This document shows positions 1 to 5,645 of a stretch of DNA of 5,645 nt, piece by piece. Position 1 is the first letter of the stretch. The number at the start of each line of letters is the position of its first letter. Source of the stretch: an uncultured Anaerotruncus sp. GTDB taxonomy: Bacteria; Bacillota_A; Clostridia; Oscillospirales; CAG-272. Under the pieces are notes generated by a model. That model saw only the letters and a list, made by a program, of their open reading frames with translations. It was not told the origin of the DNA and made no database searches. The stretch is taken from contig CATYWI010000106.1 in the NCBI GenBank assembly GCA_958414155.1, forward strand, positions 1-5,645. The letters run 5' to 3'. Position numbers and translations under genes: made by a program.

Positions 1-447
1 GACCGGCGGCGAGGTGTGCGGGATGCGGATCGCCAGCGTGCTGACATCCCCGATCCCGACGATGCTGCCGCCGTCCACCGCCGCCGAGCCGCAGACTCCG
101 ACGCGGTATCCGCCGCGATATGTCACATACCCGCGCACTATCGTGTCGCGGCAGGCGTAAAGCGACCCGCCGCACAAAAGCGTCAGCACACCGTCCATTT
201 CCGCCTGTGAAAGCACGGCGGGCGTCGGATGGTTCAGGCTTCGTCCTTCCGCGCGGGATACGTCCCCCGAGGCGGTAAGAGTGATGCGCCGTCCGGTATG
301 CAGCCGCACCTCCTCAATCCCGCAAAGTCCCGCCGCCACCGCCAAGACCTCACTGCGGACGCGCGCGGGAAGTATATCCGACACCGCCGCGGGTATTCCG
401 CGTTCATATACCGACGTCCACACGGCGTCCGGAATTTCCACCGGCAT
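1..447 (-). CDS. spoIIIAA: Stage III sporulation protein AA, N-terminal half (cut by window edge)
   Basis: Reading the minus strand from the ATG at 447 gives 149 uninterrupted codons to the window edge, so the gene is partial at its 3' end. It matches the N-terminal region of SpoIIIAA, the P-loop ATPase of the SpoIIIA-SpoIIQ channel between mother cell and forespore; the B. subtilis protein is about 307 aa. Visible family landmarks are IEEVRLHTGRR (residues 44-54), GGSLYA (93-98), RGYVTYRGGYRVGVCG (105-120) and the ISS-NIRI-like segment VSTLAIRIPH (135-144). The Walker A motif normally follows soon after this point and would lie outside the window. The start is supported by the purine-rich GGAGGGAG at 457-464, 9 nt upstream, and no closer in-frame start exists. 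It is divergent from alaS. By family knowledge the operon continues with spoIIIAB-AH and is under sigma-E control in the mother cell. The fragment is clearly GC-rich (43 of the first 60 bases are G or C). Confidence 0.9.
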   Translation of the reverse strand, partial: MPVEIPDAVWTSVYERGIPAAVSDILPARVRSEVLAVAAGLCGIEEVRLHTGRRITLTASGDVSRAEGRSLNHPTPAVLSQAEMDGVLTLLCGGSLYACRDTIVRGYVTYRGGYRVGVCGSAAVDGGSIVGIGDVSTLAIRIPHTSPPV

Positions 448-487
448 TTCAAACCACTCCCTCCGCGCACTGCCCGTCCACTGATAA

Positions 488-517
488 ATTATATTGCATC
501 CCGCGGCGCGGTATGAC
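488..517 (-). promoter_or_regulatory. Candidate sigma-E promoter of spoIIIAA
   Basis: On the minus strand, GTCATACC (517-510) resembles the sigma-E -35 element (GTCATATT-like, 6 of 8). AATATAAT (495-488) resembles the -10 element CATACAAT (6 of 8). There are 16 nt between the ATA of the -35 and the -10 octamer, within the usual sigma-E spacing. Initiation would be near 481, leaving a leader of about 34 nt before the spoIIIAA ATG. In B. subtilis this operon is sigma-E dependent, which makes the placement sensible. The -10 also contains TATAAT, but the hexamer 17 nt upstream (TCATAC) is a poor sigma-A -35. This is a by-eye match only. Confidence 0.4.
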
Positions 518-559
518 CGCCACACACAGTCGGATATATTTATTTGAAGAATATTTATA

Positions 560-588
560 TTGACATTTGTCTTTTTGCGTGATATAAT
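560..588 (+). promoter_or_regulatory. Consensus sigma-A promoter of alaS, with extended -10
   Basis: A perfect -35 TTGACA (560-565) and a perfect -10 TATAAT (583-588) are separated by exactly 17 nt. TG at 580-581 adds an extended -10 (TGnTATAAT). The 25 bases upstream are very AT-rich and could act as an UP element. Initiation is expected around 594-597, giving a leader of roughly 48 nt to the alaS ATG at 644. That is far too short for the tRNA-sensing T-box leader found upstream of many Firmicute aminoacyl-tRNA synthetase genes. A small 5-bp inverted repeat (GCGAA/TTCGC, 603-615) lies in the leader but is probably too weak to matter. Confidence 0.88.
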
Positions 589-643
589 AACTTGGTTATA
601 AGGCGAAATATTCGCAATTCTCGATCCGAAAGGGCAAATCACT

Positions 644-3253
644 ATGGAATGGACATCTTTAAACGACATTCGCGAAAAGTACCTCTCCTTTTTTGAATCA
701 AAAGGACATCTGCGTCTGCCGTCCTTCCCTCTTATACCGCACAACGACAAGAGCCTTCTTCTTATAAACTCCGGCATGGCGCCGATGAAGAAGTACTTCA
801 CGGGCGAGGAAGAGCCTCCCCGCCGCCGCGTTACCACATGTCAGAAGTGCATACGCACACCCGACCTTGAACGCGTCGGTCACACCGCACGCCACGGCAC
901 CTTTTTTGAGATGCTCGGCAACTTCTCCTTCGGCGATTACTTCAAGGAACAGGCGATAACATGGGCATGGGAGTTCCTCACCGAGGTCATGGAGATCCCG
1001 GCGGACAAGCTCTGGCCCTCCATTTACGAAAACGACGACGAAGCCTTTGCCATCTGGCACGACAAGATCGGCATTCCCACCGAGAGAATAGTCCGCCTCG
1101 GCAAGGAGGACAACTTCTGGGAGCATGGCTCCGGCCCCTGCGGTCCCTGCTCCGAAATCTACTTTGACCGCGGCGAAAAATACGGCTGCGGCAAGCCCGA
1201 CTGCCGTCCCGGCTGTGACTGCGACCGCTATATGGAGATCTGGAACAATGTTTTCTCTCAGTTCAACAATGACGGTCACGGCAACTATACCGAGCTGAAG
1301 CAGAAAAACATCGATACCGGCATGGGTCTTGAGCGTCTTGCATGCGTAATGCAGGGTGTGGACAACATGTTTGAGGTCGATTCCATACGCAAGATACTTG
1401 ACAAGGTATGCGAGATCGCGGGCAGGACCTACGGCGCCGACAAGAACGACGACATCTCCATCCGCGTCATAACCGACCACATCAAAAGCTCGATGTTCAT
1501 GATCGCGGACGGCGTTATACCCTCCAACGAGGGACGCGGATATGTTCTGCGCCGTATAATCCGCCGTGCATCCCGCCATGGTAAGCTCCTCGGCATCGAC
1601 CGTGAGTTCCTTACCGACGTGCTTGCCGTCGCCATCGGCGAAAACGACAAGGCTTACCCCGAGCTTGATGCAAAGCGCGACTATATCATGAAGGTCATCT
1701 CTATCGAAGAGCAACGCTTCCACGCCACCATCGACGCGGGACTTGACATTCTCTCCGGCATGATAGCGTACGCCAAGAAGAAGCACGAAAGCCTTCTTTC
1801 CGGCGACAGCGTGTTCAAGCTCTACGACACATACGGCTTCCCCATAGACCTCACGCGCGAGATCGCCGAGGAAGCGGGACTTGAGGTGGACGACGAGGGC
1901 TTTAAGGCTCTTATGCTTGAACAGCGCAACCGCGCACGCGCCGCACGCGGCAACGTGGGCGGCTGGGATGCCTCTCAGAAGGATCTGCTTTCCGGTCTGC
2001 CCCAGACCGAATTCACCGGTTACACCGAATACGGGACCGACGCAAAGGTAGTTGCGATAATCGCGGACGAAATGCTTTGCGAGGAGGTCACGGAGGGTGA
2101 CTTTACGCTCGTGCTTGACCGCACCCCCTTCTACGGTGAGGGCGGCGGACAGGTCGGCGACAGCGGCATCATCAGCGCCGACGACCTGCAGATAGCAGTG
2201 AACGACACAAAAAAGACCGACGGTGTTTACCTGCACCTTTGCACTCTCCGCCGCGGCGTTGTCCGCGTAGGAGACACCGTGCGTGCGGAAATAAATGCGA
2301 CACGCCGCGAGGCGATACGCCGCAACCACTCGGCGCTCCACCTGCTTCAGGGCGAGCTGCGCAAGGTCCTCGGCACGCATGTTGAGCAGGCCGGCTCGTA
2401 TGTTGACGAGTTTCGCGGACGCTTTGACTTTACTCACTTCTCAGCCGTTGAGCCGGAGGAGCTTCGCAAGGTAGAGGATCTTGTAAATGCAAGAATCCTT
2501 GAAGGCATTCCCGTCAGAACCCTTGTCACCGATATCGACGAGGCGAAAAAGATGGGCGCCATGATGCTCTTCGGCGAAAAATACGGCAAGATCGTGCGCG
2601 TTGTCCATATGGGCGAGGATTCCACCGAATTCTGCGGCGGTACGCACGTTGACAACACCGCAAAGATCGGACTTTTCCACATCGTAAGCGAATCCTCCGT
2701 AGCCGCCGGCGTGCGCCGCATTGAATGCGTGACCGGATTTGAATCGCTGAAGCAGCTCCGCGAAAAGGATGCTCTGCTTGCAGCCACGGCACGCGAGATC
2801 AAGGCGCAGAACGCAGACGAGCTTCCGAAACGCGGCGCGGCACTGGTCGCCGAGACCAAGGACCTGAAGCGCGAGATAGAAGCGCTGAATGCAAAGATAG
2901 CCTCCTCCAAGCTGGATGCGATAATGTCCGGCTCGGTCGATCTCGGAAAGTACAAGCTCGTCCGCGGTAAGCTCGAAGGCATGAATGTCGCCGCGGCACG
3001 CGCACTTGCCGACGATATCAAAGCCGCTCACCCCGACACCGTTGCTCTGCTCGCGGTAGTCTGCGACGGCAAGCTGAACTTTGTCTGCGTAGCCGGCGCC
3101 GACGCTGTAAAGGCGGGCGCACACGCCGGCAAGCTCGTGTCGGCAGTTGCCGCCGTCGCCGGAGGCAAGGGCGGCGGACGTCCCGACTCCGCAATGGCGG
3201 GCGCGCCCGACCTCTCGAAGGTCGATGAAGCGCTTGCATCGGCTGCTGAATAA
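644..3253 (+). CDS. alaS: Alanine--tRNA ligase (AlaRS), complete
   Basis: Cytoplasmic class II aminoacyl-tRNA synthetase that attaches alanine to tRNA(Ala) and removes mischarged serine or glycine. All domains are present at the usual bacterial length (869 aa). The catalytic core spans about residues 1-245, with motif 1 around INSGMAPMKKYF (41-52), motif 2 around TTCQKCIRTPD and HGTFFEMLGNFSFGDYF (64-100), and motif 3 DTGMGLERL (224-232). The tRNA-recognition helices include ADGVIPSNEGRGYVLRRIIR (288-307). The editing domain carries the zinc-site residues HSALH (562-566) and CGGTH (664-668), the latter including the equivalent of E. coli Cys666. A charged helical linker (about 705-760) leads to the C-terminal C-Ala/DHHA1 domain ending in the glycine-rich GGKGGGRPDSAMAGAPD (840-856). 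A cysteine-rich stretch lies at 182-193. AAAGGG at 629-634, 9 nt upstream, supports the start. The gene has its own promoter and terminator, so it looks monocistronic. Confidence 0.98.
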   Translation: MEWTSLNDIREKYLSFFESKGHLRLPSFPLIPHNDKSLLLINSGMAPMKKYFTGEEEPPRRRVTTCQKCIRTPDLERVGHTARHGTFFEMLGNFSFGDYFKEQAITWAWEFLTEVMEIPADKLWPSIYENDDEAFAIWHDKIGIPTERIVRLGKEDNFWEHGSGPCGPCSEIYFDRGEKYGCGKPDCRPGCDCDRYMEIWNNVFSQFNNDGHGNYTELKQKNIDTGMGLERLACVMQGVDNMFEVDSIRKILDKVCEIAGRTYGADKNDDISIRVITDHIKSSMFMIADGVIPSNEGRGYVLRRIIRRASRHGKLLGIDREFLTDVLAVAIGENDKAYPELDAKRDYIMKVISIEEQRFHATIDAGLDILSGMIAYAKKKHESLLSGDSVFKLYDTYGFPIDLTREIAEEAGLEVDDEGFKALMLEQRNRARAARGNVGGWDASQKDLLSGLPQTEFTGYTEYGTDAKVVAIIADEMLCEEVTEGDFTLVLDRTPFYGEGGGQVGDSGIISADDLQIAVNDTKKTDGVYLHLCTLRRGVVRVGDTVRAEINATRREAIRRNHSALHLLQGELRKVLGTHVEQAGSYVDEFRGRFDFTHFSAVEPEELRKVEDLVNARILEGIPVRTLVTDIDEAKKMGAMMLFGEKYGKIVRVVHMGEDSTEFCGGTHVDNTAKIGLFHIVSESSVAAGVRRIECVTGFESLKQLREKDALLAATAREIKAQNADELPKRGAALVAETKDLKREIEALNAKIASSKLDAIMSGSVDLGKYKLVRGKLEGMNVAAARALADDIKAAHPDTVALLAVVCDGKLNFVCVAGADAVKAGAHAGKLVSAVAAVAGGKGGGRPDSAMAGAPDLSKVDEALASAAE

Positions 3254-3295
3254 AACGATAACCCGATAATCGGTTCTCCGACCGGAATAATTAAA

Positions 3296-3342
3296 GGCAC
3301 CCTGTTGCCGCGCGTCGCGCGGCAACAGGGTGCCCTTGTTTG
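3296..3342 (+). terminator. Strong intrinsic terminator of alaS
   Basis: A perfect inverted repeat pairs 3296-3313 with 3317-3334. The stem is 18 bp with a 3-nt loop, or 17 bp with a 5-nt loop, and is very GC-rich. It starts 43 bp after the alaS stop. A short T-rich tail (CTTGTTTG, 3335-3342) follows on the plus strand. On the minus strand the hairpin is followed by TTTAATTATT, so it may also stop leftward transcription that passes the second hairpin. Confidence 0.88.
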
Positions 3343-3355
3343 TATTCAGAGCGGT

Positions 3356-3397
3356 AAAAGGATATCCCACCCGGAGGACCGGATGGGATATCTTTTT
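3356..3397 (-). terminator. Bidirectional terminator at the end of the ABC permease operon
   Basis: An inverted repeat pairs GATATCCCA (3361-3369) with TGGGATATC (3384-3392). After one C/A mismatch the stem continues as CCGG (3371-3374) with CCGG (3379-3382), around an AGGA loop. On the minus strand it begins 10 bp after the permease stop codon, with an A-rich run before it and CTTTT after it. On the plus strand it is followed by TTTTT (3393-3397). It therefore suits both the leftward permease operon, its main user by position, and any alaS read-through. Confidence 0.87.
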
Positions 3398-3401
3398 GTT
3401 A

Positions 3402-4529
3402 TTAGTCTGCGGTAAGACCCGAACGCTCGATGCCCTGTACCAGATATCTCTGGCAGAACAGATACATGATAACGAGCGGGAAGATTATCACAAGACCGCA
3501 TGTATTACGTATTGCCGAGTAATACATGTTTTGTCCGGCGTAGTTCGTTTCAAGGACCTTAGGAATATCGACCATATCCGGCATCAGCTTTATGAGCTTC
3601 TTGTTCGTAATGAACAGTGTGGTGTAGAAGTCATCGGTCCACTGCCACGAGAACGCGAACAGGAAGACTGTGATCATCATAGGCACCGAAAGCGGAAGTA
3701 TGATCTGAATAAAGGTACGGAAAACGCCCGAACCGTCGATGTACGCGGATTCCTCAAGTTCGTCAGGCACGCCGCGGAAGAACTGACGCATCATGAAGAT
3801 GTAAAGTCCGTTCTTGAAACCAAGTCCGCAGAGGGACATGATGATAAGCGGCCAGAAGGAGTTGTTGAGGTTCATGGCGCCGCTGTCGATAATGCTCTTC
3901 ACAAAGGCATTCTTGGATGTCTCCGGGAAGATGTTTATCATTGAAAGGATGTTGTTGAGCCATTCAATGTTGCCGACAGTCGCATGTCCCGACAGAAGAT
4001 GTGTGATACCCAGCACATCAAAGAAGCGGAACTTCATGAAGAGTGAAAGCTGAAGCGTGGGATGAGGTACGATCATCGTAAGCATAACAGCCAGGAACAC
4101 GTACTTGGAGCCTCTGAATTTGAACTTTGCAAATCCGTAGCCGATAAGGGTACAGACGAAAGTCTGGATGAGAGCGGTCGATCCCGACAGCAGAAGCGTG
4201 TTGCGGAATGCCTCCCAGTATCCGTTGGCGAGTATTGCACGGTAGATATCCAGCGTGAAGTGCTTGGGGATAAGTCTTACCGTTACGTCAACGAAATCCT
4301 CGGGCGCCATAAACGAACCGGCGATCATCGAGAAGAAGGGGTAAAGTACAATGTAGGAGATACCTACGAGGAGAACGAGTCTGAAAATGTACCAGATGAC
4401 GTTCATGATGAACGCACCGTTGATGAATTTTGCTTTGAGACGTTCCTTAAGCGGAGTTCTTTCAAACTCGACCTTTATCTTGTTTTTGGATTCCTTTTTA
4501 ATACGCGGAGATTCCTGCACATTATTCAT
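3402..4529 (-). CDS. Carbohydrate ABC transporter permease, MalG-like (COG0395 type)
   Basis: Inner-membrane subunit of a binding-protein-dependent importer, one of two permeases forming the channel. The 375-aa protein has a charged cytoplasmic N-terminus (residues 1-45) and about six hydrophobic spans (roughly 47-70, 110-132, 142-165, 226-247, 280-297, 343-361). The cytoplasmic EAA loop that docks the ATPase is ESAYIDGSGVFRTFIQIILP (260-279), with the conserved glycine at 266. The C-terminus (QGIERSGLTAD) is typical of MalG relatives, which usually have about 270-300 residues. The extra length lies in the N-terminus and in an enlarged loop at about 166-225, before the span preceding the EAA loop. 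The frame stays open upstream to 4631, but AGGAGG at 4537-4542, 7 nt before the ATG at 4529, sets the start. Only 14 bp separate it from the upstream permease gene, so they are cotranscribed. The substrate cannot be read from the sequence. Confidence 0.93.
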   Translation of the reverse strand: MNNVQESPRIKKESKNKIKVEFERTPLKERLKAKFINGAFIMNVIWYIFRLVLLVGISYIVLYPFFSMIAGSFMAPEDFVDVTVRLIPKHFTLDIYRAILANGYWEAFRNTLLLSGSTALIQTFVCTLIGYGFAKFKFRGSKYVFLAVMLTMIVPHPTLQLSLFMKFRFFDVLGITHLLSGHATVGNIEWLNNILSMINIFPETSKNAFVKSIIDSGAMNLNNSFWPLIIMSLCGLGFKNGLYIFMMRQFFRGVPDELEESAYIDGSGVFRTFIQIILPLSVPMMITVFLFAFSWQWTDDFYTTLFITNKKLIKLMPDMVDIPKVLETNYAGQNMYYSAIRNTCGLVIIFPLVIMYLFCQRYLVQGIERSGLTAD

Positions 4530-4536
4530 TGTCTTA

Positions 4537-4542
4537 CCTCCT
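4537..4542 (-). promoter_or_regulatory. Shine-Dalgarno site fixing the MalG-like permease start
   Basis: A perfect AGGAGG on the minus strand lies 7 nt upstream of the ATG at 4529 and immediately after the stop codon of the preceding permease. It rules out the longer in-frame start at 4631, whose extra 34 residues would overlap the preceding gene by 88 bp. Confidence 0.9.
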
Positions 4543-4543
4543 T

Positions 4544-5530
4544 TCAGTCTTTCTTCTGATAGAAGACCACGCTCGAGAATATCGCGGCGACGATGCCGAC
4601 TATCAGCATAACAATGAGGAAGTATACCCACGACATTGCCGAGCTGATAACGTTACCGTTGGTCTGTGTGTACTTGTTGGCTATGAATTTCATAACCGAG
4701 TTGGAGTCGGTAGTGAACGAGTCGATTATCGTATAAACACCGTTGACCAGTATCATCGGGCTTATCATCGGGAAGGTGATCTTCCAGAAGGTCTCCCAGC
4801 TCGACGCACCGTCGATCTGGCATGACTCGTAAATGGCGGGGGATATGGACTGAAGTCCGGCAAGGAATATCAGCATCTGAACACCCGAGCGGTTCACTAT
4901 GTCGTAAATGTTGTTGATAGCGGTAACAACGTAATCCACTATCTCGGTACCGACCTTCATATTTGCGAACAAATACTCAATGTCGATAGCCGATACAATG
5001 TCCGCCGTCGCGCTTTCGCCCGAGGCGTCCATAGTCTCGGTATCCTCGCCGACCTCAGCCATAATGTTTTGCGCATTGATGGATTCCATAAGACCGGTGG
5101 AAAGGATAACGGGTATGAAGAATATCGCACGGAATACCGCACGTCCCGCCATCTTCTGGTTCAGAAGAACCGCCATGAAGAGCGAGAAGATGATGATCGC
5201 GGGAATGTCGAACAGGAGCTCCTGAATACCGAGGACCAGTGTCTGTGCGAACTTGGGGTCATCGATGAGCGCCTCGCGGTAGTTCTGCCATCCGACAAAC
5301 TCGGCTACGAGTCCGCCGCCGCCCTGAACGCTTATGCGTTCAAAGCTGTACTTGACCGAATCAAAGATAACGGGCAGGTAGATAAGCACAAAACCGATAA
5401 CGAAGGGGAGTACAAACAGCCATCCGGAACGCGCTTTGCGTCTGTCAAGAGACGCTATGCGACGGCGTTTCTGTTTGGGCTTTCCGCCTTTGGTGCTCAC
5501 GGTGTTTTTAAGCTGAATGTCGTTAGTCAC
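4544..5530 (-). CDS. Sugar ABC transporter permease, MalF/UgpA-like (COG1175 type)
   Basis: Partner inner-membrane permease of the same importer, 328 aa. A strongly basic N-terminus (KGGKPKQKRRR, 14-24) precedes hydrophobic spans at about 36-58, 97-123, 131-150, 217-232, 253-271 and 300-325. The EAA loop ESCQIDGASSWETFWKITFP (235-254), with glycine at 241 and the terminal proline, is the ATPase-docking signature. The start is GTG at 5530, backed by AGAGGT at 5538-5543 (7 nt spacing); the only nearby upstream ATG (5550) is out of frame and stops after seven codons. Residues about 152-212 form an unusual acidic segment (EVGEDTETMDASGES at 159-173), longer than the short link expected there in MalF-type permeases of about 290-300 aa. 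The gene lies 16 bp after a partial gene and 14 bp before the second permease. No ATPase gene is in the window. Confidence 0.93.
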   Translation of the reverse strand: MTNDIQLKNTVSTKGGKPKQKRRRIASLDRRKARSGWLFVLPFVIGFVLIYLPVIFDSVKYSFERISVQGGGGLVAEFVGWQNYREALIDDPKFAQTLVLGIQELLFDIPAIIIFSLFMAVLLNQKMAGRAVFRAIFFIPVILSTGLMESINAQNIMAEVGEDTETMDASGESATADIVSAIDIEYLFANMKVGTEIVDYVVTAINNIYDIVNRSGVQMLIFLAGLQSISPAIYESCQIDGASSWETFWKITFPMISPMILVNGVYTIIDSFTTDSNSVMKFIANKYTQTNGNVISSAMSWVYFLIVMLIVGIVAAIFSSVVFYQKKD

Positions 5531-5537
5531 TTAAAGC

Positions 5538-5543
5538 ACCTCT
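5538..5543 (-). promoter_or_regulatory. Shine-Dalgarno site for the GTG start of the MalF-like permease
   Basis: AGAGGT on the minus strand (within AGAGAGGT, 5538-5545) lies 7 nt before the GTG at 5530. It supports this non-ATG start, the only sensible in-frame start ahead of the basic N-terminal region. Confidence 0.75.
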
Positions 5544-5546
5544 CTT

Positions 5547-5645
5547 TCATTTGTTGACATCGAAGTAGGTATCAACACCGCCGGAAACCTTAACGCCGCC
5601 GTTCTTTGCGATGGTGTAGGTCTTGCCGTCAAGTGATACGGTCAC
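5547..5645 (-). CDS. C-terminal end of an unidentified protein (cut by window edge)
   Basis: One minus-strand frame is open from the window edge to a TGA at 5549-5547, giving 32 residues, including VSLDGKTYTIAKNGG and the final GGVDTYFDVNK. The composition (alternating polar and hydrophobic residues, many Gly, Thr and Val) suggests a beta-rich, probably extracytoplasmic tail. A second frame is also open over this short stretch, but it has a less protein-like composition and its stop overlaps the permease start region. The stop lies 16 bp before the permease GTG, so the gene is probably the upstream member of the same operon. By position it could be a solute-binding protein or another secreted component of the importer, but the fragment is too short to assign a family. 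Confidence 0.65.
   Translation of the reverse strand: MTVSLDGKTYTIAKNGGVKVSGGVDTYFDVNK

Noticed and set aside
229..516. Plus-strand frames at 16-210, 229-516 and 281-484, and a minus-strand frame at 234-470
   Set aside because: They overlap the convincing SpoIIIAA frame, which reaches the window edge and matches family motifs. Their translations are Arg/Pro-rich shadows.
603..615. Small palindrome GCGAA-N3-TTCGC in the alaS leader as an operator or attenuator
   Set aside because: A 5-bp stem is too weak and short to support a regulatory claim, and it has no associated T-run.
698..2437. A 579-codon open frame antisense to alaS
   Set aside because: It lies wholly inside a certain alaS gene. 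Its translation is low-complexity in character and matches no family I recognise. Long antisense frames are expected where codon bias leaves few reverse stops.
2441..3370. A 309-codon minus-strand frame over the end of alaS and the terminators
   Set aside because: It starts inside the terminator region, has no ribosome binding site I can see, and is a shadow of the alaS C-terminal coding sequence.
3330..3944. Plus-strand frame of 204 codons beginning in the alaS terminator
   Set aside because: It starts in the terminator hairpin and is antisense to the MalG-like permease. The composition (many His, Glu, Arg) is typical of the reverse of membrane-protein codons.
4530..4631. N-terminal extension of the MalG-like permease to the ATG at 4631
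   Set aside because: It would overlap the upstream permease gene by 88 bp and lacks family similarity. The perfect AGGAGG at 4537-4542 marks the real start at 4529.
4062..5557. Plus-strand frames at 4062-4559, 4529-4825 and 5069-5557
   Set aside because: All are antisense to clear permease genes, without ribosome binding sites or recognisable domains.

Overview
The window looks like chromosomal DNA from a spore-forming member of the class Clostridia (Firmicutes), possibly an Oscillospirales-type gut bacterium; the rank below class is a guess. The reasons are the N-terminal half of the sporulation gene spoIIIAA at the left edge, a clostridial-style alanyl-tRNA synthetase, strong AGGAGG-type ribosome binding sites and a textbook sigma-A promoter. 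GC content is moderately high in the genes and low in the main promoter region.

Layout: (1) 1-447, minus strand: the 5' half of spoIIIAA, running off the left edge. No stop lies inside the window. (2) 448-643: a 196-bp divergent intergenic region with a candidate sigma-E promoter facing left (spoIIIAA) and a perfect TTGACA-N17-TATAAT promoter with an extended -10 facing right (alaS). (3) 644-3253, plus strand: complete alaS (869 aa). (4) 3254-3401: a convergent intergenic region with two strong hairpins, both usable as terminators. (5) 3402-5530, minus strand: two adjacent membrane permease genes of a carbohydrate-type (MalG/MalF-like) ABC importer. (6) 5547-5645, minus strand: the last 32 codons of another gene, 16 bp upstream of the first permease and probably in the same operon.

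The units are functionally separate: a sporulation operon, a housekeeping translation gene, and the distal end of a sugar-uptake-type operon that transcribes toward alaS and stops at the shared terminator region. The importer's ATPase is not in the window, and no solute-binding protein can be recognised; in Gram-positive sugar importers a shared ATPase is often encoded elsewhere. The substrate cannot be deduced.

I see no CRISPR array, mobile element, tRNA, rRNA or clear novel defence or biosynthetic system. The most unusual signal is that both permeases have expanded extracytoplasmic segments at the equivalent place, just before the membrane span that precedes the ATPase-docking (EAA) loop.
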